Assembly: GCA_009760855.2 (NCBI GenBank) | Contig: WPIO01000040.1 | Location: 2,262,501 to 2,324,500 of the forward strand | Source of the DNA: Cristatella mucedo | Taxonomy: Eukaryota; Bryozoa; Phylactolaemata; Cristatellidae | DNA: 62,000 nt | Direction: 5' to 3' | Shown here: in pieces, positions 21,061-32,759 of the stretch | How positions within the stretch are numbered: the first letter of the stretch is position 1 | Layout of the letters: each line of letters opens with the position of its first letter | Position numbers and translations under genes: made by a program | Notes under the pieces: generated by a model | What the model was told of the DNA's origin: nothing | Seen by the model: only the letters and a program-made list of their open reading frames with translations | Databases searched by the model: none

Positions 21061-21424
21061 GCAAACTCTGCCTTAGTGCATCAACTCCTAGTAAAGTCAC
21101 TTAGCATACCTGACACAATCGTATACAGCATCTCGCCTTGACATTTTTAAGGCTTCTTTCGTAGGCGATGTGGAAGTGATTTAGTCCGGGTTCCAGTTTG
21201 TAAATACTCTAAGACTTACTGCTCCGTCTTCATCACAGCTAGTAATTGCCAGGACAAATACAGACTTAGGTGTATGTCTGTTAGTTTCACTGCATGTTTC
21301 TACAGCTTTATTTTGTGTCATTACTCATGCCAACCAACCACGAGCAACCTGATTCGTGTATTGATAAGCAAGTACTTAGGAGCACGTATGAGTCCACCCA
21401 GATGTCACCGACTCAGTGCAAGAA

Positions 21425-21545
21425 GGGTCCAGGTCCTTTCTCCTCCAGAGGGCGATCCGTTATTGCCAACTGCAAGCAGTGGTGATGGCTACTAAGGCTC
21501 TTCATGGGCTTTACAAATAAGGCTGTTTAATTAGTTATTACTAAG
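21425..21545 (+). mobile_element. SINE, 5'-truncated
   Basis: Body and tail of the family ('attgccaactgcaagcagtg', 'aataaggctgtttaattag') without the tRNA-like head. Confidence 0.65.
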
Positions 21546-21774
21546 TTATTTTATTTCGCAGTAGTATCGTATAGGAAATATGTACAGTGAGCATCAAAGA
21601 CCTAACAGTCGTTCAATTGGCCTTTTCAGTACGCGTGTCACATGCACGACCTTTAACTGACCCCTTTTTCAAGCTAATTCAAAATTCTCTAGCCGATCTA
21701 GTGGCTAAGAGCAAGCTAGGCTATCGGTCCTATGCAGATGGCACGATGCTGCACCTAGGCAGTGATCACGGTGA

Positions 21775-21950
21775 GCCGTGATGGCACACTAGGTAAGGCG
21801 GTTGCTTTTCACGACCTCGGTCCCGAGGTCGTGGGTTCGATTCCTGCGGTAGGCGATTCTGTATCGCCACTGCAAGCGGTGGTGATAGCCGTAAAGGCTC
21901 TTCTGTCGCTATTCAAAAATAGGCTGTTAATTAAATCAGCTAGGATTTTT
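21775..21950 (+). mobile_element. tRNA-derived SINE, best copy
   Basis: Full-length reference copy for the family. The tRNA-like head has A box tggcacactagg and B box gggttcgattcc. The body has 'tatcgccactgcaagcggtg' and 'gatagccgtaaaggctcttc', and the tail 'aattaaatcagctagg' is followed by a T-rich stretch. Related copies occur at 4.9, 6.1, 9.2, 10.3, 15.3, 40.9, 44.3 and 59.6 kb on both strands. Confidence 0.9.
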
Positions 21951-22600
21951 ACTTTTTTTTTTTTACCTTTCAGCGCCTCAAATTGTCACTTCCTTTTTAA
22001 CTTATATTGCCAAAAGTCGCACATGTGCTGCAGCCACGCTTCTTCATTTGAAAGACGACCACATCTAATAAGCAGTAAATGACAGAGGTAGTATATTAAT
22101 CAAAAGCTAGAAAGCTTACCGTTCCAAATCGGCTCGGTCAGCACGTCAAATGTAAAATCAACAATACGTCTCGGTATCTCGAGATACCACGACGATCTTC
22201 ACCTAAGGGACCACGGGTCACCTTCGCAGTCACGTCACGTGCTCACACACGTGTCACGTGCTCACAATTGTCTTTTCATCTTGTGCTTCAAACTCAGTGG
22301 CAGGCGGCAAAGTTACGCTGACGTTAGGACATTGGATGGAGAAAGCTGACAAGTGCTGACCAAGCCCAGATTCTGGTATGCCAACTGCCACTGTAAGTCA
22401 GATATCAGGATCAAGTGGCATCCCCTAAACGATAATTTAGTCACACTTGTCGTTTGTATATCGGGCATTATTTGGTGAGGATTGTGTCTGCTCTACAATT
22501 GTTTGTGTTTCATCGATATAATTGAAGTCTGCTTCTGTCCCCTATATTGTATGTTGCTATTCTTTCAGCCATATTTTCCTTGTACTTTTTTCAGGTTGCC

Positions 22601-25600
22601 ATGGTACTGCAGCTTCCAGAGCCCAGCCTATACAAAGGCTTGCTATCTTGCATCGCCTGCAAACAACTGGCAGAGCAGCCACTGCTGCTGCGATGCTTGC
22701 ACAGCTGCTGCAGTAGCTGTGCCTATCGGGCTGTCACAGCCGATGGCTCAAACAGCATGCGCTGTCCTACTTGTGACGTATTCACCGACATCAGTTTAAC
22801 GATGCAACAAAGCGGTTTTATCGCCGAGCTGGTGAGACGTTACAAAGCCATGCAAGATGCTGCTAAGTGCAGCATCTGCAGAGAGGATGGCAAACCGGAC
22901 GATCTAGCAGACGTCTGGTGCATGCAGTGCCAGAGCTCCATGTGCTCAGCTTGCTTACCTGGCCATAACCAATACCATCGTAGTCATGCGACCATTGCAC
23001 TTGAACAGATCAGGAACTGGAACGAGTTGCTTCAAGCTGAAGGGCAGCAGCTGTGTGTGCAGCATGCTAAGTCGCTTGATCTGCTGTGCTTTGACTGCAA
23101 GCAAGCAAAGTGCACTGACTGTGCCATGCAGTGCGAGGTCTCGGGACACTCGGCACCACAGCTCATGAAAGGACTGAGAGCTGAAACTCGTAAGAAGGAC
23201 TCAAGAGAGAGCATGCAGCGTCTGCTTGAGAGTGTGCTTAGCAAGGCTGAGCTGCTACTAAAGCCAAGGAACGTGGTCAAGGACATCCAATCGGCTCGTG
23301 CCATTCATCTGGACGAGCTGAGGACCAAGAAGAAGTATGCATTGGATGCTCTGAGCAAACGTTTTGATGAGTCTGAGAGCAAGCTCAAGGACAGCTATGA
23401 CCGGCTCGAACGAAGTGCTCTCGTTCTGCAAAGTTTGGCCGAGCAGCTGCACCAGTCGGTACAGCATGCCTGCGATTTCGTTAGCTGCCTCACAGACGTG
23501 GCTGATGCCCCTGATTTGCTAGGCCAGCAGGTGCCCGTGCAGTCACGTCTCGATGTGATAGACAAGCAGCTGGATGGATTCAGTGACACACCGGATGTGA
23601 GTACACTTGTTGAGCTCAGTGGCTCTCTGCCTGAAAACCTAGACGAAGTTATCGCCTCATGGATTGGAATTCCGAAGCTGACCACAGGTAGCTCGCTGCG
23701 TGTGATGGATAGCACGCAGTGTGTGGCCTGGCCTGGCTTACAGCTGTGACCAGCAAATCTTGCCGAGGTTCCACAGTTTCAGCCGTTGAGATTCTGTTCT
23801 GTAGACTGCCTTGGCCGCATCGCTGCCAATGTTATCGCCGTTAAGCAAGGTGCTGGAAGTGGGGATATTGAGGGTAAGTTGACATTATCAAGACCCTAAT
23901 TGACAGCCTATGCCTTTCTGATAACGAGCCACTAGTTTGCAAGCTGTACGGCTCTGTTTAATGCTGTCAAGATTGCTCGCCTGATACTGACTAACATAAC
24001 TACTGCACTGCCGACCCTTGTCTCACATTCTCTCAGTGACCCCTTGCTTGACTTGCTGCGTCCTTGCTGCATCCAACTCTGCCTTGTTGCATCAATTGGA
24101 GTAGGCTAGCTTGACGAAGACATGACGAGAATCAAGTGTCCTGTACCTGTGCCTGAATGTAATTCACTTTGTGCTGTGCCAAGACGATGCTGATTTATTC
24201 TGCTGAGTTGGTATACAGCCAAGAGCATTTATAACGTTGACGATCGTTCAGATGGAAGAGTGATTGTGAGCTGTGGTAATTTACTCTTCTCTTAGCCATT
24301 ACTTGGGCTTGAAAAATAATATTTAAGTTTGCCGTTGGTGGATCTTTGCAAGTGCTGTAATACCTGCCCAGACTGAAACGGCCGTCTGGTCTCCAGCTTG
24401 GATTTCAGCCGACGTTTAATTTGTGTGTGCTGGTGTAACCTTTAAGTAGGTGTTAAATTGCCTTGAAACTAAAATATTCAGATTAAACTTTGCACCCTTT
24501 TTGTAATTGCATTATTCTGAAATGTAAGTATTATTTCTGATGCCAAAGAGCTGCTGTTTAAGGCCAGATGCCAGGGCAGGGCAGGCCGACATTATCATGC
24601 ATCGGCTCAGTATCACGGATAGCCCATCGTTCATGTTCAAAGGTCACCAATGAAGTCACAAACGATAGGATTAGCAGAAGTACAGAAGAATTATTATACG
24701 TTTCTAAGACGGCTGCTACATGTTGAGTGTAATTATTCTTTAGTTTCGACGACAAATGTTACAAAATGGCTGTGTGGCTTCCATGTCCACACGGAACGAA
24801 GCCACAAACGCAGCGATCGTTCGATTGCTAGTCCAAGCCGGGGCATGTGTAATACGTTAAGGAGTGGGTGGCGTTCTGATTAGAACAATATGATCTACTT
24901 GCATGCTGCTTAAAAGCATGCATTTAGCGTACCTGCTGCGACTAATGAAGCTCAATTCTAGTTGACGAACAGCATCTTGGCTTTTAACGTTAGCTCAGCT
25001 ATGAGAGAATTACAGCAATCTAGCCGAGACAGACCCGAGGAGCTTGTTTAGATTTTTGTACGCCAACTTGGACGGCAGTTGTGAATCTTAAATAGTGGTC
25101 TGACGTGATGGTTAGCTGTGCAAATTGTCAAAATGTAAGCATAAGCAGCTGTCAAAGACGGCACCTACATCTATAATAGCATATTCCTGGTTACAGTTCA
25201 TCACCAGGAGAAAAAAGACGTCAAACCTAGTCGGACGTTTTGGAGCGGATCGGATTGTTAGTTTCGTGCCCAAGGGTCCTGGGTGCTGGTGGCCTCACTT
25301 GCCAGAACATTTGCTGACAGACGCAGCTATGTAGGAACGCTAGGCTATGAACAGTTTTGACGTGCAAAGTCGTTACGGTACGAGCGAGGCAACACGACTA
25401 GCTGTACGATCTGACAGCCCTGGCTGCAAGCTCGCATGCAGCGTCTTCTTATCACTCATGCCGGACTAGCTTTGCCGGTAGTAGCTAAAGCATGCTCAAT
25501 TGAGCGAACGATGGAAATATGTGGCATCACGTCGGTTCCGGTGACTGTCGTCGGCTTATCCTCTTTCACCACTGGCCCGTGCTATGTGCACCTTGGCACT

Positions 25601-28494
25601 AGTGCAGACATTTGCGAATTGCAGCAAAGGTATGTGTTTGCTGCTTGTTTGTCTTGTAGTTATGTCTGCCTCTCTAGTTGTTACTAATGGCTCAATCGGA
25701 ATCGCCTTAAGTGACAGACCAGCCGAGGTGCTATAGGGACAAAGTTTGAGCCCACTAGTTTGTCCTTATCGAATAAATAGATATAGTTTCAATTAGAATT
25801 TACTTACCTTCTGTGACCTTGGCTTCACAATGTGACTGCTACAGGAAGACCCATGAGATAGCTGCAGACGGTAGCCACAAGATTTCGGCAAGCATGGCTA
25901 CATGAAGTAAGTAATGTATAATTACAAATATAGTTATCAATAAAATGTACCTGCAATAAGACAGTATCGTGACGACTCGTCTTTCTGAATCTAGTTGTGT
26001 CCCTCGTAAGAATCTCAAATCCTTTGCAGACCATGCCTTTACTTGGTATTCTCTCAAAGCCTGGAACTCACTCGCGACTTGCGGCACGACATTTCCTGAC
26101 ACTTGCCCACATTTAAAAACGACTAAAAATGTACCTATCGATCACAGCATTTAGTAGGATCCTGCGATTCGACCTTTGTGTGGTTGTGCTTGCTGACACC
26201 TTGCATGCTGCTGCTTGCATGCCGATCCTGTGCATGTAACTATGTTATGCATGCTGTTTATTAAGCATGATGCGTTGTAACCAATCAGATCATGCTTCCT
26301 GTGCAGCATGATATAAAGTTCCTAAAACAGATTAAGTTCTCCGAGAGCACTTTATCAAGTGTGTTATTTTAGTGGTTATTATGATTGTCGCTTGCTACGA
26401 ATTGACAATAATAGGAAGGGCTATGCTGTGTAGGCATTGATTAATGATGTACAGAGAAGTAACTTTCTAATTAAGAACGGGAATCACATTTAGGGTGCTG
26501 TATCGACCAAGCTGTCGCAATTGAAATTCTAGCAATATATAGCACCGCTTGAATTTACGTGTTTCAGTGACTTCAGCACAGTTGATTGATGACGATATGA
26601 AAGTAAGCACTCGTGTTGCCAACATTGTAGCTCAACCCATGAAGAAAGATAGCAATAAATTTTGAAGACTATTGTATTTTATTATTATTAATATATTGGT
26701 TGATGATCGGAGACTGTATGCATAGGTCTGAGTTGATGAGGAATTGGAAATACTCATGCGGCTGCAGTCACATGGAAAAGGCAGGCAGTACTGCTAGATG
26801 CTCTGTGAGTGGCCTAATGCTCGTTTGGTTTCTATAGGAAGTGACAACACATAGTAGTAACGATGAGAAATTCATGCTAATTTAAGTAGTGCCCGTGCAA
26901 ATCTCCATTGTTAAACGAGTAGTGACCAGTCTCTTTTGATGATGTATCCCACATATTGAAATGATGATGCGGTCAATTCGCTTTGTGGATTATGGCGAGC
27001 TAGGGCTAGCTTAAATGAAGCTACTCAACTCACCTTTGTCGCGCTGTTGTGATGCAGCTAAGCAGAAAGAAGTGAGGTTGTGGCAGAAGTGTAAAGGCTG
27101 CAAATAAGACCAAACATCGGTCAACAGTAGAGGGAAGCAATGAAACATCGTACTTCATTTTATTGTGTAAGCATGACTCAATGTACGATGACACCACGCA
27201 TGACCTGGCAAGGTTAGCATCAGCTGGCATTAATGTGATGTAATTGAAAATGGTCTAACGCAACCAGAGTAGTACCACATTGCGGCCGGTATGCTCAAGG
27301 TTTGCTTGTTCTTTCACGCCATCAATTAATTGTCGATCTCACATAGTTTTCGGCAGCAACTGCAAAGTGGTCAACGTACTCGGACTTATTTAATAAACAT
27401 TCGGTAATAAACAGCAAATCCTAAGCCTGCATTCACACAGTGCAGCGATCGTTGTAGCAGAGGAGCAGCCAGAGCTGCTGCACTTCGGCCCGGCCTCCAG
27501 CAGCTTCAAGACGCCTGTCCAGTGCTACGACCTGTCTGTGACGTCAGAGGGGCATCTGCTGCTGGCTGCCATGGAGCACGGCCTGCTGGAATACAGTCAG
27601 AGCGGCAGCGAGCTGAGCGTCTGGAAACCTGCGAGGCGGAGCTACGGAGGGGACGACGCGGTCATTGCAGTGCGGTCCCTGCAGGACGGACGTGCAGCTG
27701 TAGTCTTGTACGACTCAAAGCTCGTCCTGCTGCTCAGACGAAGCAGAAGCAGAAGCAGCTCTGCTGCTGCTGCTGCAGGGGACTCGCAGGGGGCGTGGCT
27801 CGAGGAAAGACGTGTCGCTGAGCTGCCGTGGCGTCCCAGGCAGCTCAGCGACCTCCCCTCCCTGTCCGTGCTCGGCGACCTGCTCGCTGTGGCGTGTAAC
27901 CGAGATGGCGGCTATCGGCGTAATAATCGCCGACGGCTGCAGCTGCAGGAGCTGCTGCAGCTGCTGCAGCCGCCCCGAGCTCAGCTGGCTATGGCCTGTA
28001 CTGGCTATGGCCGAGAGCTGCAGCTGCTGCAGCTGAGCTCGGGGCGGCTGCTGTACAGCAGCGAGTACGAGTATGAGATAGGTAGCCTGGCTCTCACTGC
28101 TGCTGCTCTGGTCACTATGAGCGAGATGAAGCACGATGGCAGAGAGCTGCACGTAGTGGACAGCTGCAGCCACCGAGGTGTCAGACAATGGAGACACGAG
28201 CTGAGCAGCGAGGAGCGAGCGTGGGGCGTCTGTGCTGCAGGCGGCATCGTGTACCTGGCTGTGCGAGGGCTGCACGGAGACAGCGAGGCCTGTGTGAGGA
28301 CGCAGCTGCTGCAGGGAGACAGGAGCAAGCACTGTGTGAGGGCACTCTGTGCAGCGACTGGGCAGGTGCTACAGAAGGTCCTCTCCTACAGCAGCCTCGG
28401 ACTGCAGCTGCCTTGGTACCTGTCACTGGGCGGAGGACAGAGGACCGTGCTAGCCGTGCTGGGCTGGGACATGCAGACTATGACCGTGTACCCT

Positions 28495-28532
<38 letters not shown>

Positions 28533-28590
28533 TATGGATGAGATGCTGGGAGGCAGCTGCAGCTCCAGGGGGGGACCACTACCTACCTAG
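22601..28590 (+). CDS. TRIM-type RING/B-box protein with in-frame TGA
   Basis: Two coding exons, 22601-23873 and 27446-28590, joined in phase 1 by GT-AG sites. A C3HC4 RING (C17, C20, C32, H34, C37, C40, C55, C58) is followed by two B-box-like zinc motifs (about 90-130 and 151-188) and a coiled coil (about 200-300), the RBCC order of E3 ubiquitin ligases. Codon 383 (23747-23749) is TGA in an otherwise open frame. The frame stays open for 41 more codons to a good donor, then for 380 codons in exon 2. Exon 2 has repeated hydrophobic-strand units that could be a C-terminal beta-propeller (inference) and a 13-alanine run near the end. ATG 22601 lies six bases after an acceptor, so a 5' non-coding exon is expected. 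If TGA terminates, the product is 382 aa (RBCC only). The subfamily is not resolved. Confidence 0.8.
24990..25180 (-). mobile_element. LINE family B fragment, reversed
   Basis: Matches the part of the 15.5-16.3 kb copy that encodes the RT C-terminus ('agccgagacagac' and 'tctgacgtgatggttagctg'). In the TRIM intron. Confidence 0.6.
25437..25629 (+). other. Exon-like open segment in the TRIM intron
   Basis: Open frame starting MQRLLITHAGLALPVVAKAC, with an acceptor-like CAG at its start and an AAAG|GTATGT donor at 25,630. It would end in phase 2, which does not fit TRIM exon 2 in its best frame, so it is not part of my model. It could belong to an alternative transcript or be chance. Confidence 0.2.
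25950..26370 (+). mobile_element. LINE family A, RT C-terminus plus 3' UTR
   Basis: Reads NLKSFADHAFTWYSLKAWNS, then the 3' UTR and 'cactttatcaagtgtg' tail. In the TRIM intron. Confidence 0.75.
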
Positions 28591-28662
28591 CACTGCATGT
28601 CACTCAGAGCTTGGCTTCACAGCTGCAGGCGCTGCACGTACCTGTACATGTGCATTGTAACG

Positions 28663-28668
28663 AATAAA
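28663..28668 (+). terminator. Poly(A) signal of the TRIM gene
   Basis: AATAAA 73 nt after the TRIM stop codon, with a GT-rich stretch just upstream. Confidence 0.65.
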
Positions 28669-28814
28669 GTTGAATAATCCACAAACCAACGAGTTGAAAT
28701 CTCTCCACTCGTACGAGCACGAGCTACTCCAGTCAGACCTCAGGCTGCTGCTTTTGCTTTGCATCAAAGTCAGCCAGCGTTCGTCCGACGTTACGTCCGA
28801 GCAGACGCTGCCCG

Positions 28815-29015
28815 GACGGATGCAGCCGGCACTCGCAACCAGCCAATGAGCAGTTTGGCAAGGAAAAGTACGCATTGAAAAGTGAATGGTACCCGGTAAA
28901 GTGATACAGTAGCGAACTGCAATATCGCAACTCAAACACGAAAAACACACGAGATCACCCTGAACGCGTCTTATCGTCCGTCAAATCGCCCGAAGCTGAC
29001 ACGAAGGCGAATCGG
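28815..29015 (+). repeat. Duplicated segment A, copy 1
   Basis: About 200 bp sharing long identities with 32,262-32,458, including the CCAAT-containing 'aaccagccaatgagcag', 'aaaagtgaatggtacc' and 'atcgtccgtcaaatcgccc'. The last ~45 bp recur a third time at 31,165-31,210. Confidence 0.75.
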
Positions 29016-29019
29016 TAAT

Positions 29020-29482
29020 CGCCCTATTTTCATGTACTCCAGTTCCTGCAAAGAGACAAGACGCGTAACTTCGCCTGGGCTGAGGAATGTTGACATAATT
29101 CATTGGTTTGATTCACTCACACACGACCTTCACTTTTTGAGTGGGCTCCATTCATGCAGAATAAAATTAATTCCTAAAAAGTCTATAAGGAATACTATTT
29201 AGGTTTGAAGAGTAAGATTCGAACCAAGGTAACGGTATAAGCAAATAAAAAGCAGCTAAAAATGAAAGGAGAGTGAATGAAGGCAGTCGGATTAGCATGC
29301 CGTTCTTGATGGGTTTTTTCCAATTATGTACAAAACAATCACATTTGCCTTCTTTAGTATTTTTTAACTGAGCTGCGATTTATTCTTTATCTTGTGATGC
29401 TCGGATGTGATGTCTTTACAGATGTAAAGTAATGCATCTCCGTCAGTAACTTCGCAGAGCCATTAAGACTTAGTGGGACACA
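29020..29482 (+). repeat. Duplicated segment B, copy 1
   Basis: About 460 bp highly similar, in the same orientation, to 34,811-35,345. Shared stretches include 'ctattttcatgtactccagt' and 'tgctcggatgtgatgtcttt'. The last ~50 bp are the start of a reversed LINE B end. Copy 2 has an extra AT-rich insertion (about 35,065-35,120). Confidence 0.85.
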
Positions 29483-29489
29483 GGGCCCT

Positions 29490-30055
29490 GCAGCTGTGAA
29501 TTTATGGTCAGGCACTTACAAGTAGCAAGTGGCTATTTAAGGGTGCGAGAGAGAGTTAGACTGGCTGGTGGAGTTCCGCTCATTGCGAGCTGTCATTCGA
29601 AGCCGCCTCGGCAACCGCCTCGGTTGCGGCGGCGGCGGCCTCGGCGTAAAACGCTCCAAGCAGAAAAGCAGCGTGCTGCTGTGTCTGCAGCCGCGCTCGG
29701 CGAGGGGGACGAACGTCGATCGCGCGTGGAACTCGGAGAGCGGAGGCTGAGAGCCGAGCACAGAGTGATATGGAAAGCATCGTGCAGTCGCAGCACTGGG
29801 CGAAGTCACATGCAGTTCGACGGTTCGAGGCTGCAGGCCGCGGCCTCAGGCTCCGCACATCAGGCCCCGGCGAGCGTGGACATTTAAGGACGCGTGACAA
29901 CAAAAAAAAGTTCCCTCTCAAGTATCCAAAAGCGAGTGAGTTGCCGCGGCCGCTGAAGCCTCGTAGAAGTCGCGCTCTATGCAAGCAGTCCTCCCTCCTC
30001 GGCCGCGAACGGGCGAACGAGACATGCGAGGCGTGGCAACATCGTTGCATTGCAC
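29490..30055. other. GC-rich stretch, no gene recognised
   Basis: GGC/GCC triplet runs with overlapping ORFs on both strands (up to 164 aa on the minus strand). The ORF overlap and Ala/Arg/Ser-rich composition suggest GC bias and not coding. Confidence 0.35.
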
Positions 30056-30059
30056 ACCA

Positions 30060-31165
30060 TATTAGACCATTCATTTACTCTGCTATATCTGACAATGTAA
30101 ACATTGGCATAGCGGATATTATAAACAATTCTGCTACTCAAGTAGGAGCTACTACTTACAAGTTTGTGTTAGGAATTGATGCTGCAACTTCTAACTCTTG
30201 GATTACAATGCCTATTGATTGAACGTTTCTTGCTGGTACGTCTAGCATATCAACTATACTTGGTTTCACTGGTTCTGCTTATACAACAAATCCTAATTTT
30301 TCAGTATTTATCCGAATATTACAGATAAAGTAACTCTTTCACCAAGTGTTAAATTTATTTAAGAATATAAAGCTTTTGTTTCAGATCTAAACTTAATACT
30401 TGTTATTATATAAATAGAGATGAAACACCAGTCCTAATCAGTTTTACTTAAAATTTTTACCCTTCGGAACAGATGGTACATGAACCAAATATTCTTGGCT
30501 ATCATAATATTTCTGGCGAATCGATTTCAAATATACTAATTGCTGTTACAGATCAAAATTTAAAATGTTTATACTTTGATTCAAACAGATGACAGTTGTT
30601 ATAGAAATGGAAGAAATATAACATAGAAGAGTGTCAATAAGATTACCAGGAAATACTAGTTCTGAAGCGAAAATATTAGTATCACCTATTATCGTGGATC
30701 AAACTCTAGTTTTATTAAATTTGGCTTAGTAAGAGTAGAAGTTGAATTTACAAATAGAGTAATTTCTAATGTAATTGCATCCAAATGAGTTTCTTTTGTA
30801 TAAAAGAAGTTATAGGTTGCAAGCGATGTCATTTGCAATTCCAGAAGGATATTATTATAGCAATACAATTTTAAATGCTCTTAAAAAAGTCTACGTGATA
30901 ATGGTGATCTTTATATTTCATCTAATAGAAATAGCAGTGGAATAAAATTTAGTGCTGACACAGTTGGTAAAATAATAATGCAAGTAGAGATGAATATATT
31001 GTACTACTTGGAAGTGATGCATCTGGTTTTATGGAAACCATTGAAAATTTATAAGGTTTTAATGCAAATCAGCAAGGTTCTTTTGATCCTGCAATGGTTG
31101 GTGGAAAACCTTACAAAGCTATAGAAAAAGCTATGTATAATTCTGGTACTTACAAAGCTTATAGT
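30060..31165 (+). pseudogene. AT-rich island with broken foreign-looking reading frames
   Basis: About 1.1 kb of about 70% A+T with sharp borders against roughly 50% GC flanks. The plus strand carries protein-like pieces in changing frames, for example ISDNVNIGIADIINNS near 30,085, and IPEGYYYS near 30,840. They are broken by frameshifts, by TAA stops and by several TGA codons after which the frame continues. Codon use (ATA, TTA, AAT) is unlike the host exons. It looks like an old insertion from an AT-rich genome: a viral or Polinton-like structural gene remnant, or organelle/bacterial DNA. I cannot identify the source. Confidence 0.4.
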
Positions 31166-31390
31166 AAATGCAGTCAAATCACCCGAAGCTGACGTGAATG
31201 CTAATAGGTAATCGCTCACATCTATTACGTAGGCTAGGTAAGTAAAACATCACGTGTCCCATTTCGTCGATGCACTTGATATTGTGATCGCATTCAAAGT
31301 GAGTGAGTGTCAAATAGCTTTCTTATTACCTTTTACCAGTTGCCTATTCTTAGCAAAGTGTCCTGCATATTTTTGGAGGTTCAAAATAAG
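31165..31390 (+). repeat. Segment A tail plus segment C, copy 1
   Basis: Starts with the A tail ('cacccgaagctgacgtgaat') and continues to segment C (31,305-31,390), whose 'ttgcctattcttagc' and 'gtgtcctgcatatttt' recur at 32,640-32,735. Confidence 0.65.
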
Positions 31391-31547
31391 TGTGCATTAC
31401 AACTTTGTGAATCGCTGCACGACCTGAACTCGGCTGCAGACACCTGGCCCGGAAGCAGCCGTGCCTTGCACCGCACCGCCCGGCCGAGACCCGTTCTGAG
31501 GCTCATTGCGCTTTGGCCAAGCTCAATCGTCTTCAAACCTTATCGGC

Positions 31548-31935
31548 TCGCTGGCGCCACACAGACTTGCCGCACGTAGCGTTTTCGGTCCCTAACGCCT
31601 GTTACGTGTCGCAGCCACGCCCACTCCTTTAGTTTCCACGTGGCCCAAACCATCGCCGACTTAAATAGGCTATCCGTTACCGAAGCTATCTAGGTAAACA
31701 GGCGAACGTCTGGCAGCCGATAGTTTCTTGTGTTCATTAGGACATGGACTGTGGGATTGTCTTCATCACTGTCGTCGTACAGGTGCCCCAGAATGGAGCG
31801 ATGCCGCTACAGGCGCAACACAGACTTGCTGCGCGTAGCTTTTTGGTCCCCAACGCCTGTTAGAAACGCCAGCAGGGTGCTACAGATTGCTACAGATTCA
31901 GATCGACGCACTCGTCGTACAGGTGCCACAGATTG
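31548..31935 (+). repeat. Tandem-like direct repeats
   Basis: A ~58-bp unit ('cacacagacttgccgcacgt...cctaacgcctgtta') at 31,548-31,605 recurs at 31,806-31,866. A shorter unit (cgtcgtacaggtgcc) occurs at about 31,772 and 31,913. No coding function seen. Confidence 0.65.
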
Positions 31936-32261
31936 TAGCGATGCAGCCACGGGCACCTGCTTCCGCTTCGCTCCTTTCCTTCACTCCTTACTCTCTCTGC
32001 CACTCATTTCCTTCTTTTCGGCTTCTCGTCCGACTTGTCTTCACTTCCGGCTACTTGCTCCCGCTGCGGGAAAGCGTCTGCGAACGAACGGGCACAGACA
32101 GACAGTCGCCGAGGCTCTGCTCTCGCAAAGGAAACTTCTCAGCAGACGGCTGGTCATGGTATTTCTGACCCTTGGCAGCCACTACACAGAGAACGTAATT
32201 ATAATCATTTAAGTGTAGGAGTACCAGCCGCAGTGTACCGTCTGCTCAGCGCCGCAAACAG

Positions 32262-32458
32262 CTGCGAAGCAGACTCGCGACCAGCCAATGAGTAGTTGGG
32301 CAGCTCCTACGCAAGGAAAAGTACTCATCGATAAGTGAATAGTACCTGGTAAAGCAAAACAGTAGCGAACGGTAATATCGCTACTCAAAACACGAAAAGC
32401 ACGCCAGATCATCCTGAACGCGTCGTATCGTCCGTCAAATCGCCCGATGCTGACTCGA
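32262..32458 (+). repeat. Duplicated segment A, copy 2
   Basis: See copy 1 at 28,815; same orientation, with a ~10-bp insertion after the CCAAT motif. Confidence 0.75.
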
Positions 32459-32639
32459 CCGAGCCTGTCGCTAGCTTGGATTGCCGTCGTCCGACGAGGA
32501 CTGCTCGAATTCTTTGCTTGTAAGGAACGCTTTGATCATGCTTTAATTTAATATACACTCCTCTATGGATTACCGCTGGAAGATCCTATTTATGCCTGTC
32601 TATTGCTTACCTAAGGCAGGCGGAGCACAATTTCAAATG

Positions 32640-32735
32640 CACATGTCAAATAGTTTTTTTATTGCCTTTTACAAGTTGCCTATTCTTAGCCAAGTGTCCT
32701 GCATATTTTGGGAGGAGAGGGGTTCAAAATACGTA
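32640..32735 (+). repeat. Duplicated segment C, copy 2
   Basis: Matches 31,305-31,390 with small indels. It follows segment A copy 2 by about 180 bp, much as copy 1 follows the A tail, so A and C probably duplicated together. Confidence 0.65.
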
Positions 32736-32759
32736 TACAAAACAAGGTAAGTTCAAGCC

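Noticed and set aside
23688-23743. A 56-nt intron that would remove the end of the TRIM exon before the TGA
   Set aside because: The sites exist (cag|gta and ttacag) but splicing shifts the frame and hits a stop before the exon's donor, so it does not rescue the ORF.
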